Source of the DNA: Chitinispirillales bacterium
GTDB taxonomy: Bacteria; Fibrobacterota; Chitinivibrionia; Chitinivibrionales; Chitinivibrionaceae
NCBI GenBank assembly: GCA_031254455.1
Contig: JAIRUI010000003.1
Location: forward strand, 1 to 24,123
Reading direction: 5' to 3'
Length of the DNA stretch: 24,123 bases
The translations under genes were made by a program, and so were the position numbers. The notes below the pieces were generated by a model. That model did not search any database. It saw only the letters and a list, made by a program, of their open reading frames with translations, and was not told the DNA's origin. This document shows, one piece after another, positions 1 through 6,740 of this stretch (positions are counted from its first letter, which is position 1; each line of letters begins with the position of its first letter).

Positions 1-120
1 TTGAGGTTAAAGCGTTTTCGAAAAGTGTTCACTCGTTATGACAAGTTAGATGTGGTGTTCAGCGGATTTATTTTTCTGGCAATGTGTATTGACGCCCTGT
101 TTAGTGTGAACACAATGTAA
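1..120 (+). CDS. IS5-type transposase, C-terminal fragment cut by the window edge
   Basis: Frame 1 is open from the first base to a TAA at 118-120 and encodes 39 residues beginning LRLKRFRKVFTRYDKLD. The pattern of a basic 'LKRFR' stretch, then 'TRYDKL', then a hydrophobic tail is typical of the last part of IS5/IS4-superfamily DDE transposases, after the catalytic Glu. The rest of the element lies upstream of the window, so it cannot be judged whether it is intact. I could not place the right terminal inverted repeat, which should lie shortly after the stop. The family call rests on motif recognition only. It marks the left edge of a region with several other signs of mobility and decay. Confidence 0.75.
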   Translation: MRLKRFRKVFTRYDKLDVVFSGFIFLAMCIDALFSVNTM

Positions 121-228
121 TATAGAAGAAGTAGAATTTATTGAAAAATCAATAAAAATTTAGGAAACCCTTTGAAAAAATGTATATTATAGAGTGTAAG
201 CTTATATTTTGCTGTGGAGAATAGAACA

Positions 229-557
229 ATGGCGGGTAAAAAATATCTTTGTATTTGGATACATCCGTTATAGGAGGCTATTATGATGAAAAATTTATGC
301 AAGATACTCACTTGCTGTTTCAAAACATAAAAGATGGAAAATACAGTGTTTTTATTTCAAATTTGACAGAAGAAGAATTAGAAAACGCTCCTTACGAAGT
401 AAAAAATCTTTTGAATGATTTAGAGCATCAATTGATAGTAGTATCGCCTGAGTGTAAAAATCTAGCAAAGGATTACATAAATGAAATGTATCAAGACCCA
501 GATGAAATCCGCAAATATGTATTTGGGGAAATTACCAACGTTTGGGCAAAGAAATAG
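229..557 (+). pseudogene. PIN-domain (VapC-like) protein, frameshifted near the start and with a replaced C-terminus
   Basis: The open frame from a TTG at 249 reads MYLDTSVIGGYYDEKF, the first strand of a PIN ribonuclease domain with the first catalytic Asp in 'YLDTSV'. The natural start is probably the ATG at 229, which has a GGAG Shine-Dalgarno sequence about 9 bases upstream. From there the frame reads MAGKK and then loses register. One extra A in the A6 run at 238-243 would restore MAGKKISLYLDTSVIGGYYDEKF, so a single-base deletion or a sequencing error is likely. Residues 1 to about 85 fit the family, including an acidic 'EEELENAP' segment. The usual C-terminal half (about 60 residues, with a 'VSWNFKHIVN'-like segment) is absent and is replaced by about 25 unrelated residues ending NVWAKK. 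No antitoxin gene is recognisable. The product is probably inactive. Confidence 0.65.
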
Positions 558-761
558 GAGCAACAAAATGTATTTTAAGAAACTCATTGGGGACAACTGA
601 TGTTTTAATCGTCCATTTGATAACCAAACCCAGCTAAGGATTTCTCTGGAAACTCAGTCAAAAATTATTTATGATGACTATATACATATTTACACAAACT
701 ATCCTCATTACAACTAAGAGAAATAGTATTTTTAGCCAATAGGAACGGGAAAGGACAAGAA
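558..761. other. Non-coding junction before the methyltransferase, containing the left inverted repeat
   Basis: No convincing gene lies here. A short open stretch in another frame (about 528-626, encoding GKEIGATKCILRNSLGTTD and a few more residues) may be debris of whatever was joined to the PIN gene, but I do not recognise it. The left arm of the inverted repeat occupies 662-708. The methyltransferase Shine-Dalgarno sequence (AAAGGACAAGA) is at about 751-761. Confidence 0.5.
662..708 (+). repeat. Left arm of a 47-bp inverted repeat flanking the methyltransferase
   Basis: The reverse complement of this stretch starts ATGAGGATAGTTTGTGTAAA and matches 2228-2274 over 47 positions with 3 mismatches and no gap. 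This was found by direct comparison of the sequence. Its outer end is AAATTATTT. The two arms face each other across 1.5 kb that contains only the methyltransferase and a 26-codon ORF, as terminal inverted repeats of a small element would. Confidence 0.8.
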
Positions 762-2096
762 ATGACCTTGACAAAACTACATAATGAACGGAGTAAAAGT
801 AGCCCTGTAAAAATAACCGATTATATTCATTGTGAAAGTACTGATAAAACAATAGAAATACATCGTGGACGCAACGGTTATAATTGGGCGGGTCAAAAAG
901 GAAAAATACTTGAATGGACTATCCCCGTTTTAGTTGAAAAATCCGCAGACGAAATCCTTGAAAAAATATACAGCTGCTCCGAATGGCAAACTTACGGGAA
1001 AGGCAGAGAAACAAGCATAGATAGTCCGGCATTACGCGATATTATTTGGAATAATATCCAACCGTACATGGATATTAAATCTATGAAAAGTGTGCCTAAA
1101 ACTGGCGATAGTAAATCGGCGATGGTTAGAACTCAAACGAAAGGCAAATATATTATAGAAACAAAACGCGATATAATAACTATCGGGTCAAATGAATGTT
1201 ATACCTTTTATCAAAGCGTAGCGTTTGTTGTGGAATGGTTTGTTAAAAATGTTGATAAGGATTATTTTAGAAACAAGGTTGTATATCTAAACGCAGACGA
1301 TACTAAATCCGCTTTCTGGTTATACTTTTACAACAATTTTAATAAACTTGGATTAAAAAAACTTATTGCAACTCATTATGACGGGACTGGTTTATCTTAT
1401 GGCAATAGTGAAACAAATATAAAATCAATCGGAATTTGGGAGGAATATGCTGGTTATATTATGGAATATGAAGGAAAAATTATAAGACGAGTTCCGCCGA
1501 TTGGAGTAAAATCAGATTTTCACGGAGATTTTAAGGAAAAAATCTGTATGGATATTGCCAGAAACAAAGCCGATATAATAATGACAAATCCGCCCTTTGG
1601 ACAAGAATGGAAAAATTATATAAATGCGATGTTATCTACTGGTAAAAAACTTATATTTTGGGGTAATGGCGGAGCGCCGCTGTATAATTGGTTTATGCCA
1701 TTATTGAACAGTAAAAAAATACAAATAGTTAAAGATTGCAGTGATACATTTTTAATAGGACACTATATGACTCCGACTATGTGGAGGAAAAAAATAACGA
1801 CATTTATTTATACAAGCGAAAATATATCTTGGCAAAAACCCGACAAAGACCATTATAGCGCCAAATCCGAAATGTTATCAAATGGCACGGCTTGGTATGA
1901 CGATAATGAAATGTTATGTTGTGATAATGCCATGGTTCCGATAGATACAAACGAGATTTTAGCAGTGTCAACAACAATATTCAAGCACGGGATACTAAAT
2001 GCTGGCTATCATATATTTGATTATCACAGATACCAGCCTTATAAAAATGGCAAACACATATTTTCACGAATCCTAATAAAAAAGGAACAAATATGA
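762..2096 (+). CDS. Adenine-specific DNA methyltransferase, M.EcoRI type
   Basis: This 444-residue protein should transfer a methyl group from S-adenosylmethionine to N6 of adenine. The catalytic motif NPPF is at residues 276-279 within 'ADIIMTNPPFGQEW'. The upstream block with 'VVYLNADD' (173-180) and 'NFNKLGLKKLIATHYDG' (193-208) matches the layout of the EcoRI methylase family, which has VVYxNxDD followed by a KLGLKKLI segment. The first 165 residues are additional and I do not recognise a domain in them. The start at 762 has a good Shine-Dalgarno sequence (AAAGGACAAGA). No restriction endonuclease gene is visible on either side, so it looks like an orphan or solitary methylase. The stop overlaps the ATG of a 26-codon ORF (ATGA). 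The whole unit is bracketed by 47-bp inverted repeats, which suggests horizontal arrival. The family call is firm; target specificity is unknown. Confidence 0.85.
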   Translation: MTLTKLHNERSKSSPVKITDYIHCESTDKTIEIHRGRNGYNWAGQKGKILEWTIPVLVEKSADEILEKIYSCSEWQTYGKGRETSIDSPALRDIIWNNIQPYMDIKSMKSVPKTGDSKSAMVRTQTKGKYIIETKRDIITIGSNECYTFYQSVAFVVEWFVKNVDKDYFRNKVVYLNADDTKSAFWLYFYNNFNKLGLKKLIATHYDGTGLSYGNSETNIKSIGIWEEYAGYIMEYEGKIIRRVPPIGVKSDFHGDFKEKICMDIARNKADIIMTNPPFGQEWKNYINAMLSTGKKLIFWGNGGAPLYNWFMPLLNSKKIQIVKDCSDTFLIGHYMTPTMWRKKITTFIYTSENISWQKPDKDHYSAKSEMLSNGTAWYDDNEMLCCDNAMVPIDTNEILAVSTTIFKHGILNAGYHIFDYHRYQPYKNGKHIFSRILIKKEQI

Positions 2097-2173
2097 AATA
2101 TCACTTTTTAATCGCGTGGTATGCCGCGCAAGAACAGCGGTCTGGCATAATACCCTCCTTAAAAGATTATTAA
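2093..2173 (+). CDS. Short ORF (26 aa) overlapping the methyltransferase stop
   Basis: The ATG at 2093 overlaps the methyltransferase TGA as ATGA, the usual layout for translational coupling. The peptide begins MKYHFLIAWYAAQEQRSG and ends SLKDY at a TAA at 2171-2173. It could be the N-terminal stub of a lost partner gene such as a restriction or accessory protein, or a genuine tiny protein, or chance. No homology is recognised. The overlap is the only support. Confidence 0.35.
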   Translation: MKYHFLIAWYAAQEQRSGIIPSLKDY

Positions 2174-2227
2174 ATAATTTCTGTAAAAAGGTTTACACAA
2201 TATTTGAAAAAATCTCTATCCTCGAAT

Positions 2228-2274
2228 ATGAGGATAGTTTGTGTAAAATTGTATATAGTCATCAAAAATAATTT
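2228..2274 (+). repeat. Right arm of the 47-bp inverted repeat flanking the methyltransferase
   Basis: This arm starts ATGAGGATAGTTTGTGTAAA and ends AAATAATTT, mirroring 662-708 with 3 mismatches. Unlike the left arm, its inner end is part of a hairpin: CTATCCTC (2216-2223) pairs with GAGGATAG (2230-2237). Further out, TTTACACAA (2192-2200) can pair with TTGTGTAAA (2239-2247). No target-site duplication is obvious outside the two arms. Confidence 0.8.
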
Positions 2275-2574
2275 ATAGAAAGTTCATACATGCAGAATAA
2301 CATAAAACCGATACGGCAATATAACACACGGAAAACAAAAACCGTATTTTACTATTCCAAATCCTATCAGAACAATAGACTATCAAAAAATTGAGTTAAA
2401 AAACATATTTTTGATTCCAAACAATTTTGAATTTATCGTGTTTTTATTGCAGGAATAACAATTGTGATAATTAAGATATTATAAAAATTCAGAGTCATGA
2501 TTGCAGAAATGCAATACTTTCCCGCTAAAGTATCAATATGTTTTTACCGATTAGAAGTATAGTAAAAATAAAAT

Positions 2575-2604
2575 GTAAGAGGTTCGGATTTTCCGGCAAC
2601 TTAC
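2575..2604 (+). promoter_or_regulatory. Leader hairpin upstream of the unknown gene at 2653
   Basis: An outer stem GTAAG/CTTAC encloses CGGA-TTT-TCCG in the presumed 5' untranslated region, ending about 50 bases before the start codon. There is no T-run after it, so it is not a normal terminator. It resembles no riboswitch class that I can recall. A regulatory role is inference. Confidence 0.25.
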
Positions 2605-2652
2605 AAGTGGGATATTTTATGAATTTACTTCAAAAGTAAGGTGGAAAATCAA

Positions 2653-3294
2653 ATGAATATTTTATCGGTTGGCGTCAACACATACTCTAAAACGTACAGT
2701 CAGACGAATACGGATAAAACCGCCAAATCTGAGGCGAGTGCGGCAAGCGCAGATACAAAACAAAGTATTGACATATCCGTGCTCGGCAAATTGAAATCGA
2801 CATTTTCCAACGTGAATTTTGTAACCGGTAAAGACCCGTTTAGCGCAGAAAATATAAAAAATAACGGCAAAAACACAGTTTATCTGGATGACGCGGCTCT
2901 GCGTAAAATTGAAACGGATCCTCGATATGCCGCCCGCGTCTTTGCCGAAATAGAGGCGTCTTTGAATATTTACGGCAAAGGTTTCTCTTATAGTGACGGC
3001 GACACAATAGCAACGCTTAGCCCGGGAGCGACAAACTTGTCGTTCTACGGAGAAACTGAGAACGTAAAATGTGTGGCTACTATGATTAAGTATAATGTCG
3101 GCAATTCCAACGATAAGCAAAATTCACTGTTTTCGTTTAAGGAGAGCGAGAAAAAAACAGTAAACCGCGGAATAATCGAAATATCAAACAACAGTCTTAA
3201 GAAATGGTTTGACGTTTTCAACGTTGCCGAAGATCAAAGACGGTATTATGATTTTGATACCGCATGGAGCAAACTTCAAGCGTCGGCAAGTTGA
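2653..3294 (+). CDS. Unknown protein, 213 aa
   Basis: A GTG at 2641 would give 217 residues, but the ATG at 2653 is preceded by AAGGTGG with 8-base spacing and is preferred. The first 45 residues are low in complexity and rich in Ser, Thr, Ala and Lys. A more ordered part follows: 'ISVLGKLKSTFSNVNFVTG' (about 40-60 from the preferred start), then 'YLDDAALRKIETDPRYAARVFAEIE' and a mixed alpha/beta C-terminus. There is no signal peptide and no membrane segment, so it is probably cytoplasmic. The layout recalls small Firmicute and Spirochaete DUF proteins (possibly DUF6033-like) that begin with a flexible N-terminus, but this is a faint impression. It stands alone between the methyltransferase element and a decayed gene, and no function is proposed. 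Confidence 0.6.
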   Translation: MNILSVGVNTYSKTYSQTNTDKTAKSEASAASADTKQSIDISVLGKLKSTFSNVNFVTGKDPFSAENIKNNGKNTVYLDDAALRKIETDPRYAARVFAEIEASLNIYGKGFSYSDGDTIATLSPGATNLSFYGETENVKCVATMIKYNVGNSNDKQNSLFSFKESEKKTVNRGIIEISNNSLKKWFDVFNVAEDQRRYYDFDTAWSKLQASAS

Positions 3295-3374
3295 TGCAAA
3301 ACACAAAAAAATAAAATTGGAAAAAGCGATAACCCTGTTACAACAATAATGGGAATCGAATTCTTATTTTGTTC

Positions 3375-3841
3375 CTATTCTAAAAATTTATCCCAGAAAC
3401 CCAAAGCAGAAATTAAAAACAAAATATCCAATAAAAATGCAAGTAAAAAACCAAATATATAAAAACCGGCAAGAAAATCAGAAATGTTTACACATAATTG
3501 ATTGTTTCTTTTTTTCCTATATATCCCAGAAATAAAACAAGAAAAAGCAATAATATTGCTACACCAATAAATAATTCGCTCTTTCCGCAAGGAGAATTAG
3601 AAAGGAGCCAAACTATTACATACATCATAAAAAAAATCGGGATAAGCCCTGCAACGGTTCCCATAAAGAAATATGAGAATTTGATTTTTTTTATTTGAAA
3701 AAAATCCTTGTTTTTTTTGTACCATTCTATTCCCGCCTTTATTTGGTCTTTTGGGTCATCGCCATAGGGGTGTTTGAAAAATAATTTATGCTTAACTAAT
3801 CTTGAACCAAAAATAAATTCAAAACGTTTTGCCGCCCGTTT
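3375..3841 (-). pseudogene. Multi-pass membrane protein gene, frameshifted and lacking a start
   Basis: On the minus strand a frame opens at 3841, just after an in-frame TAA, and reads RFEFIFGSRLVKHKLFF, then 'DPKDQIKAGIEWYKKNKDFF'. Two hydrophobic helices follow ('YFFMGTVAGLIPIFFMMYV' and 'LFIGVAILLLFLVLFLGYIG'), and the frame stops after KKETINYV. In another frame the sequence continues at once as NISDFLAGFYIFGFLLAF and further hydrophobic residues, ending GFWDKFLE at 3375. The joined product would be about 150 residues with three or four membrane spans. No ATG, GTG or TTG starts the upstream part, so the 5' end is also damaged or missing. The family is not recognised. A sequencing error could explain one frameshift but hardly the missing start. 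Confidence 0.55.
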
Positions 3842-3883
3842 TTAAATTTTCTGATAATACTTTCTGGAATTTATTATATTACC

Positions 3884-3910
3884 GTTGAGTGAAACGATAT
3901 TGAGATAAAA
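3884..3910 (+). promoter_or_regulatory. Possible sigma-70-type promoter for the lipid operon
   Basis: TTGAGT followed after 15 bases by TAAAAT lies about 50 bases before the pssA start. The spacing is shorter than the ideal 17, and the region is AT-rich, so chance is a real alternative. The 17 bases ATATTGAGATAAAATAC at 3897-3913 recur exactly at 23442-23458. Confidence 0.25.
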
Positions 3911-3959
3911 TACGGGAGATGTCATTGCCCAAACCAATAAATAAAAATGCGGCGGTAAC

Positions 3960-4619
3960 GTGAAAGCGAAACCTCTTGTCGGGTATTACGGTTTATGGGT
4001 AGTTTTAACTTACCTCAGCGCCGTTGTTGCGATGCTCGGCATTCACTTTGCGCTTGTTGACGATATACGCCGCGCCCTTATATGTCTTATGATTTGCGGA
4101 GTATGCGACATGTTCGACGGACGCATAGCAAGCCTCTTCAAAAAGCGAACCATACGCCAGAGACATTACGGAATACAGATAGATTCCTTATCCGACATAA
4201 TCGCTTTCGGCGTACTTCCGCTTGCTATAGGATACGGAGAACAATATTGTACGGTCGATAAACTTGTTTCTTTGGGATGGTTTGACACGGCTGTTTTTGC
4301 AATATATCTTTTGGCGGCGCTCATTAGATTGGCATACTATAATGTAATAGAGGGCGAACTTTGCAAACAGAACAAAAAGCGTACATACTACGAGGGTTTC
4401 CCGGTAACGGGCGTCGCCGTAATTATTCCGCTTGCGTATGCACTCTGCCATATATACGGAAGAAATGTTTACAGCATCTATAACATACTGCTTTTGTTTT
4501 TATCTGTTGCTTTCACGCTGAGAATACGGTTGCCTAAACCAAGCGTTCGCACTCAAATTATAATTTTCTGCATCGGTCTGCCCATCATAATATATCTGTT
4601 TATACTGTGTACGGTTTAA
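3960..4619 (+). CDS. pssA: CDP-diacylglycerol-serine O-phosphatidyltransferase (phosphatidylserine synthase)
   Basis: This enzyme condenses CDP-diacylglycerol with L-serine to make phosphatidylserine in the inner membrane. The 219-residue protein carries the CDP-alcohol phosphatidyltransferase signature: D50, D53-G54, A57, G71, D75 and D79 in 'CDMFDGRIA...YGIQIDSLSD'. Six or so hydrophobic stretches surround it, and the length fits the membrane class of PssA. The start is a GTG at 3960 with no clear Shine-Dalgarno sequence. A 14-codon ORF (ATG at 3919, MSLPKPINKNAAVT) ends in a TGA overlapping this GTG, which may couple translation. Phosphatidylserine decarboxylase follows 9 bases after the stop, which supports serine rather than glycerol phosphate or inositol as the acceptor. 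Confidence 0.87.
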   Translation: MKAKPLVGYYGLWVVLTYLSAVVAMLGIHFALVDDIRRALICLMICGVCDMFDGRIASLFKKRTIRQRHYGIQIDSLSDIIAFGVLPLAIGYGEQYCTVDKLVSLGWFDTAVFAIYLLAALIRLAYYNVIEGELCKQNKKRTYYEGFPVTGVAVIIPLAYALCHIYGRNVYSIYNILLLFLSVAFTLRIRLPKPSVRTQIIIFCIGLPIIIYLFILCTV

Positions 4620-4628
4620 CGTATTAGT

Positions 4629-5528
4629 ATGCGCAGCTTTAAAACTGTCGAAATATCGTGCAGGGATAATCTTTTTATCTCGTTTTTGTACAATACGGCG
4701 GCAGGACGGCTCTTTTTACGCCTGCTCGTTACCGCAACCGTTTCAAAAACCGCAGGACTTTTTATGAACAGCCGGATTTCCAAAGTCTTGATAAAAAGTT
4801 TCATTCGACGCCGCAATATTGATATGAGTCGATACGAAGATGTCGGGTATTCGTCGTTTAATGATTTCTTCACCCGACAAGTTAAACCCGAGTGCAGAAA
4901 CTTTCCCGATGCGGCAAACGACCTTGCAACAGACGACCTTGCCGCCGCCTGTGACGGAAAACTTACCGCATACACAATAACATCCAAAAGTGTTTTTACA
5001 ATAAAAGGCTGTTTATACGACATCGGCGAACTGCTTGCCGACAAAGCGCTTGCCGACGAATTTAAAGGCGGCGTGTGTCTCGTCTTCAGACTGACTCCCG
5101 ACGATTATCACAGATACTCGTTTATCGACGACGGCGAAATAGAATCGTACAAAAAAATAAATGGGGTTCTGCACACCGTCCGCCCCATTGCCAGCAAACG
5201 ATACGATATATACGTGCAAAACTATCGAGAATGCACCGTAATGAATACAAAACGTTTTGGAAAGCTTGTCCAGATTGAGGTCGGAGCGCTCTTTGTGGGA
5301 CGAATACGTAACCTGCGCCGACAACAAAAAGATGTTTTCAAATGCGGACAGGAAAAAGGTATGTTCGAATTCGGCGGTTCCACAATTGTTATGCTTTTTC
5401 AAAAAGGCGCGGTCGCTATAGACGATGCTATTTATGAAAACACCGACCAAAACAAAGAAACCGTTGTGAAAATGGGAGATATAATCGGCGAAAAGTTTTC
5501 AGGACAGACGGAAAGGAAATTTGAATGA
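4629..5528 (+). CDS. psd: Phosphatidylserine decarboxylase proenzyme
   Basis: This enzyme decarboxylates phosphatidylserine to phosphatidylethanolamine at the membrane, completing the route begun by the gene upstream. The proenzyme cleaves itself to form a pyruvoyl group. The cleavage motif here is GGST at residues 249-252, so cleavage falls between G250 and S251, where LGST is more common. The other triad positions are present: D109 in 'ACDGK' and H161 in 'DDYHRY'. The 299-residue length fits the long bacterial Psd class, with a family-typical 'FNDFFTR' segment (77-83). The ATG at 4629 follows pssA closely. The stop overlaps the next ATG (ATGA), so psd and the phosphoesterase are probably translationally coupled. 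Confidence 0.92.
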   Translation: MRSFKTVEISCRDNLFISFLYNTAAGRLFLRLLVTATVSKTAGLFMNSRISKVLIKSFIRRRNIDMSRYEDVGYSSFNDFFTRQVKPECRNFPDAANDLATDDLAAACDGKLTAYTITSKSVFTIKGCLYDIGELLADKALADEFKGGVCLVFRLTPDDYHRYSFIDDGEIESYKKINGVLHTVRPIASKRYDIYVQNYRECTVMNTKRFGKLVQIEVGALFVGRIRNLRRQQKDVFKCGQEKGMFEFGGSTIVMLFQKGAVAIDDAIYENTDQNKETVVKMGDIIGEKFSGQTERKFE

Positions 5529-6739
5529 ATACCGCAAACATCGGCATAGTTTTGTTTTTACTGACTGTGTTTACAGTTTACACAGGCGCCAATATTTACA
5601 TAGCGAAGAAACTCCTTTTTCTGTGCGAGGCGTGTTTTAAGGTTAATATTGTCGTTTTCGTCGTCGTATATACGCTTATCGCACTTACCGCGCTCCTTAA
5701 TTATATGCCGTTTCCGAGTACGATACGCTGGGCGCTGCGTTTGGCGGGTTCCTGCTGGATGGGATTCCTTTTCTACCTGCTTTTGCTGTTTGCGGTTACG
5801 GATATGTTGATATTAATCGTCAGAGCTTTGAAAGCGATTCCCGTCCCCGTTTTCAAAAACATACGCTTCTACACGGGACTTACCGTAATAGCGCTGAGTG
5901 CAGTACTGACGGTCTATGGAGTTATCAACGCAAACATTATCAAAGTAACAAAATACGATGTAAAGTTGCATGGAAAATTACTTGCGGATGGGGCGATGAA
6001 TATTGTGCTGGTAAGCGATTTGCATCTAGGTGCGGCGCTTTCCGAAGGCAGACTTACCAAAATCGTCGAGAAGATAAACGGCCAAAATCCCGATTTAATC
6101 TGTATAGCCGGCGATATATTCGACGGCGACTATTACGCTATATCAAATCCCGACAAAGCAAGTACGCTCCTTAAAAACCTCAAGGCAAAATACGGCGTGT
6201 ATGCTTGTCTGGGGAATCACGACGCGGGGAAAACGGCAGGCGAGATGGAAACCTTTCTTGAGGAAAGTAACATAAAACCGCTCAAAGACGGTTTTGACAT
6301 CGTGGGAGAACAGCTTATTCTTATCGGACGGCTTGACCCCAGACCGATTGGCGGCTTCAAAGGAATGCGCAGAGCAAACCTTTCAAAGATTATGTCGCAA
6401 GTTGTTTCGCAACTGCCCGCCGCCGGTCCACGCACCGATGAAGAACAGACAAAACAGCCCTTACCGGTTCAAAGTATGCCTGTAATCGTAATAGACCACA
6501 ACCCTCAGTCCATACCCGAGTATGCCGGCGCAACGGATTTGGTGCTCTCGGGGCACACACACAAAGGACAATTGTTTCCGGCGAATCTTGTTACGAAAGC
6601 CATGTTCGTATCGGACTACGGATACTACCGGCAAGCGAGCGACAAAACCGGCTTTATAGTAACATCTGGGGCGGGCACATGGGGACCTCCCATGAGAATC
6701 GCAACACACAGTGAGATTGTCAACATATACTTGCATTGA
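5525..6739 (+). CDS. Membrane-anchored metallophosphoesterase (YkuE/YaeI-like)
   Basis: The 404-residue protein has about four hydrophobic segments in its first 135 residues, followed by a calcineurin-like phosphoesterase domain. Metal-binding motifs run in order: D165-x-H167 in 'VLVSDLHLG', G196-D197 in 'IAGDIFDGD', G230-N-H-D233 in 'CLGNHDAG', H325 in 'VIDHNP', and G-H-T-H at 343-346. It should therefore bind two metal ions and hydrolyse a phosphodiester or phosphomonoester, with the active site beside the membrane. The substrate is not known. Overlap with psd and the shared terminator place it in a phospholipid unit, which makes a lipid or lipid-linked pyrophosphate substrate plausible but unproven. 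An insert of about 40 residues between GNHD and H325 is rich in Pro, Arg and Gln. Confidence 0.82.
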   Translation: MNTANIGIVLFLLTVFTVYTGANIYIAKKLLFLCEACFKVNIVVFVVVYTLIALTALLNYMPFPSTIRWALRLAGSCWMGFLFYLLLLFAVTDMLILIVRALKAIPVPVFKNIRFYTGLTVIALSAVLTVYGVINANIIKVTKYDVKLHGKLLADGAMNIVLVSDLHLGAALSEGRLTKIVEKINGQNPDLICIAGDIFDGDYYAISNPDKASTLLKNLKAKYGVYACLGNHDAGKTAGEMETFLEESNIKPLKDGFDIVGEQLILIGRLDPRPIGGFKGMRRANLSKIMSQVVSQLPAAGPRTDEEQTKQPLPVQSMPVIVIDHNPQSIPEYAGATDLVLSGHTHKGQLFPANLVTKAMFVSDYGYYRQASDKTGFIVTSGAGTWGPPMRIATHSEIVNIYLH

Positions 6740-6740
6740 T

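Larger units (their letters stand above)
2174..2640. other. Intergenic region of 467 bp: right inverted repeat, hairpins, leader of the next gene
   Basis: No gene of useful length is visible. The region holds the right arm of the inverted repeat (2228-2274) with an inner hairpin, and a hairpin with a GAAA loop (ATTGCA-GAAA-TGCAAT, 2500-2515). It also holds a second stem (2575-2604) just before the next gene, and a six-codon ORF MNLLQK at 2619-2639 that ends at the Shine-Dalgarno sequence of that gene. The AT-rich stretch 2330-2480 shows nothing else I can name. Confidence 0.5.

Noticed and set aside
658..852. 64-codon minus-strand ORF opposite the start of the methyltransferase
   Set aside because: It overlaps the inverted repeat and the true gene. 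Its last part (MRIVCVNMYIVIINNF) recurs in the right arm only because the DNA is repeated, and the differences between the two copies change residues, so coding selection is not shown.
662..2274. Integron-type cassette (attC site) as an explanation of the inverted repeats
   Set aside because: The ends lack the GTTRRRY/RYYYAAC core sites, and the arms lie at both ends of the unit rather than forming one attC site at the 3' end.
2174..2640. Possible CRISPR array or riboswitch in the repeat-rich gap
   Set aside because: There is no regularly spaced repeat series, and no known riboswitch consensus could be recognised. Only individual hairpins and the inverted repeat arm are present.
3498..3698. 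66-codon plus-strand ORF
   Set aside because: It lies opposite the two-frame membrane-protein remnant, has no ribosome binding site, and its sequence shows no recognisable feature.
4616..5450. Two long minus-strand ORFs (142 and 145 codons) opposite psd
   Set aside because: They are antisense shadows of a well-supported gene. Their sequences are rich in Ser, Arg and Val without any domain pattern.
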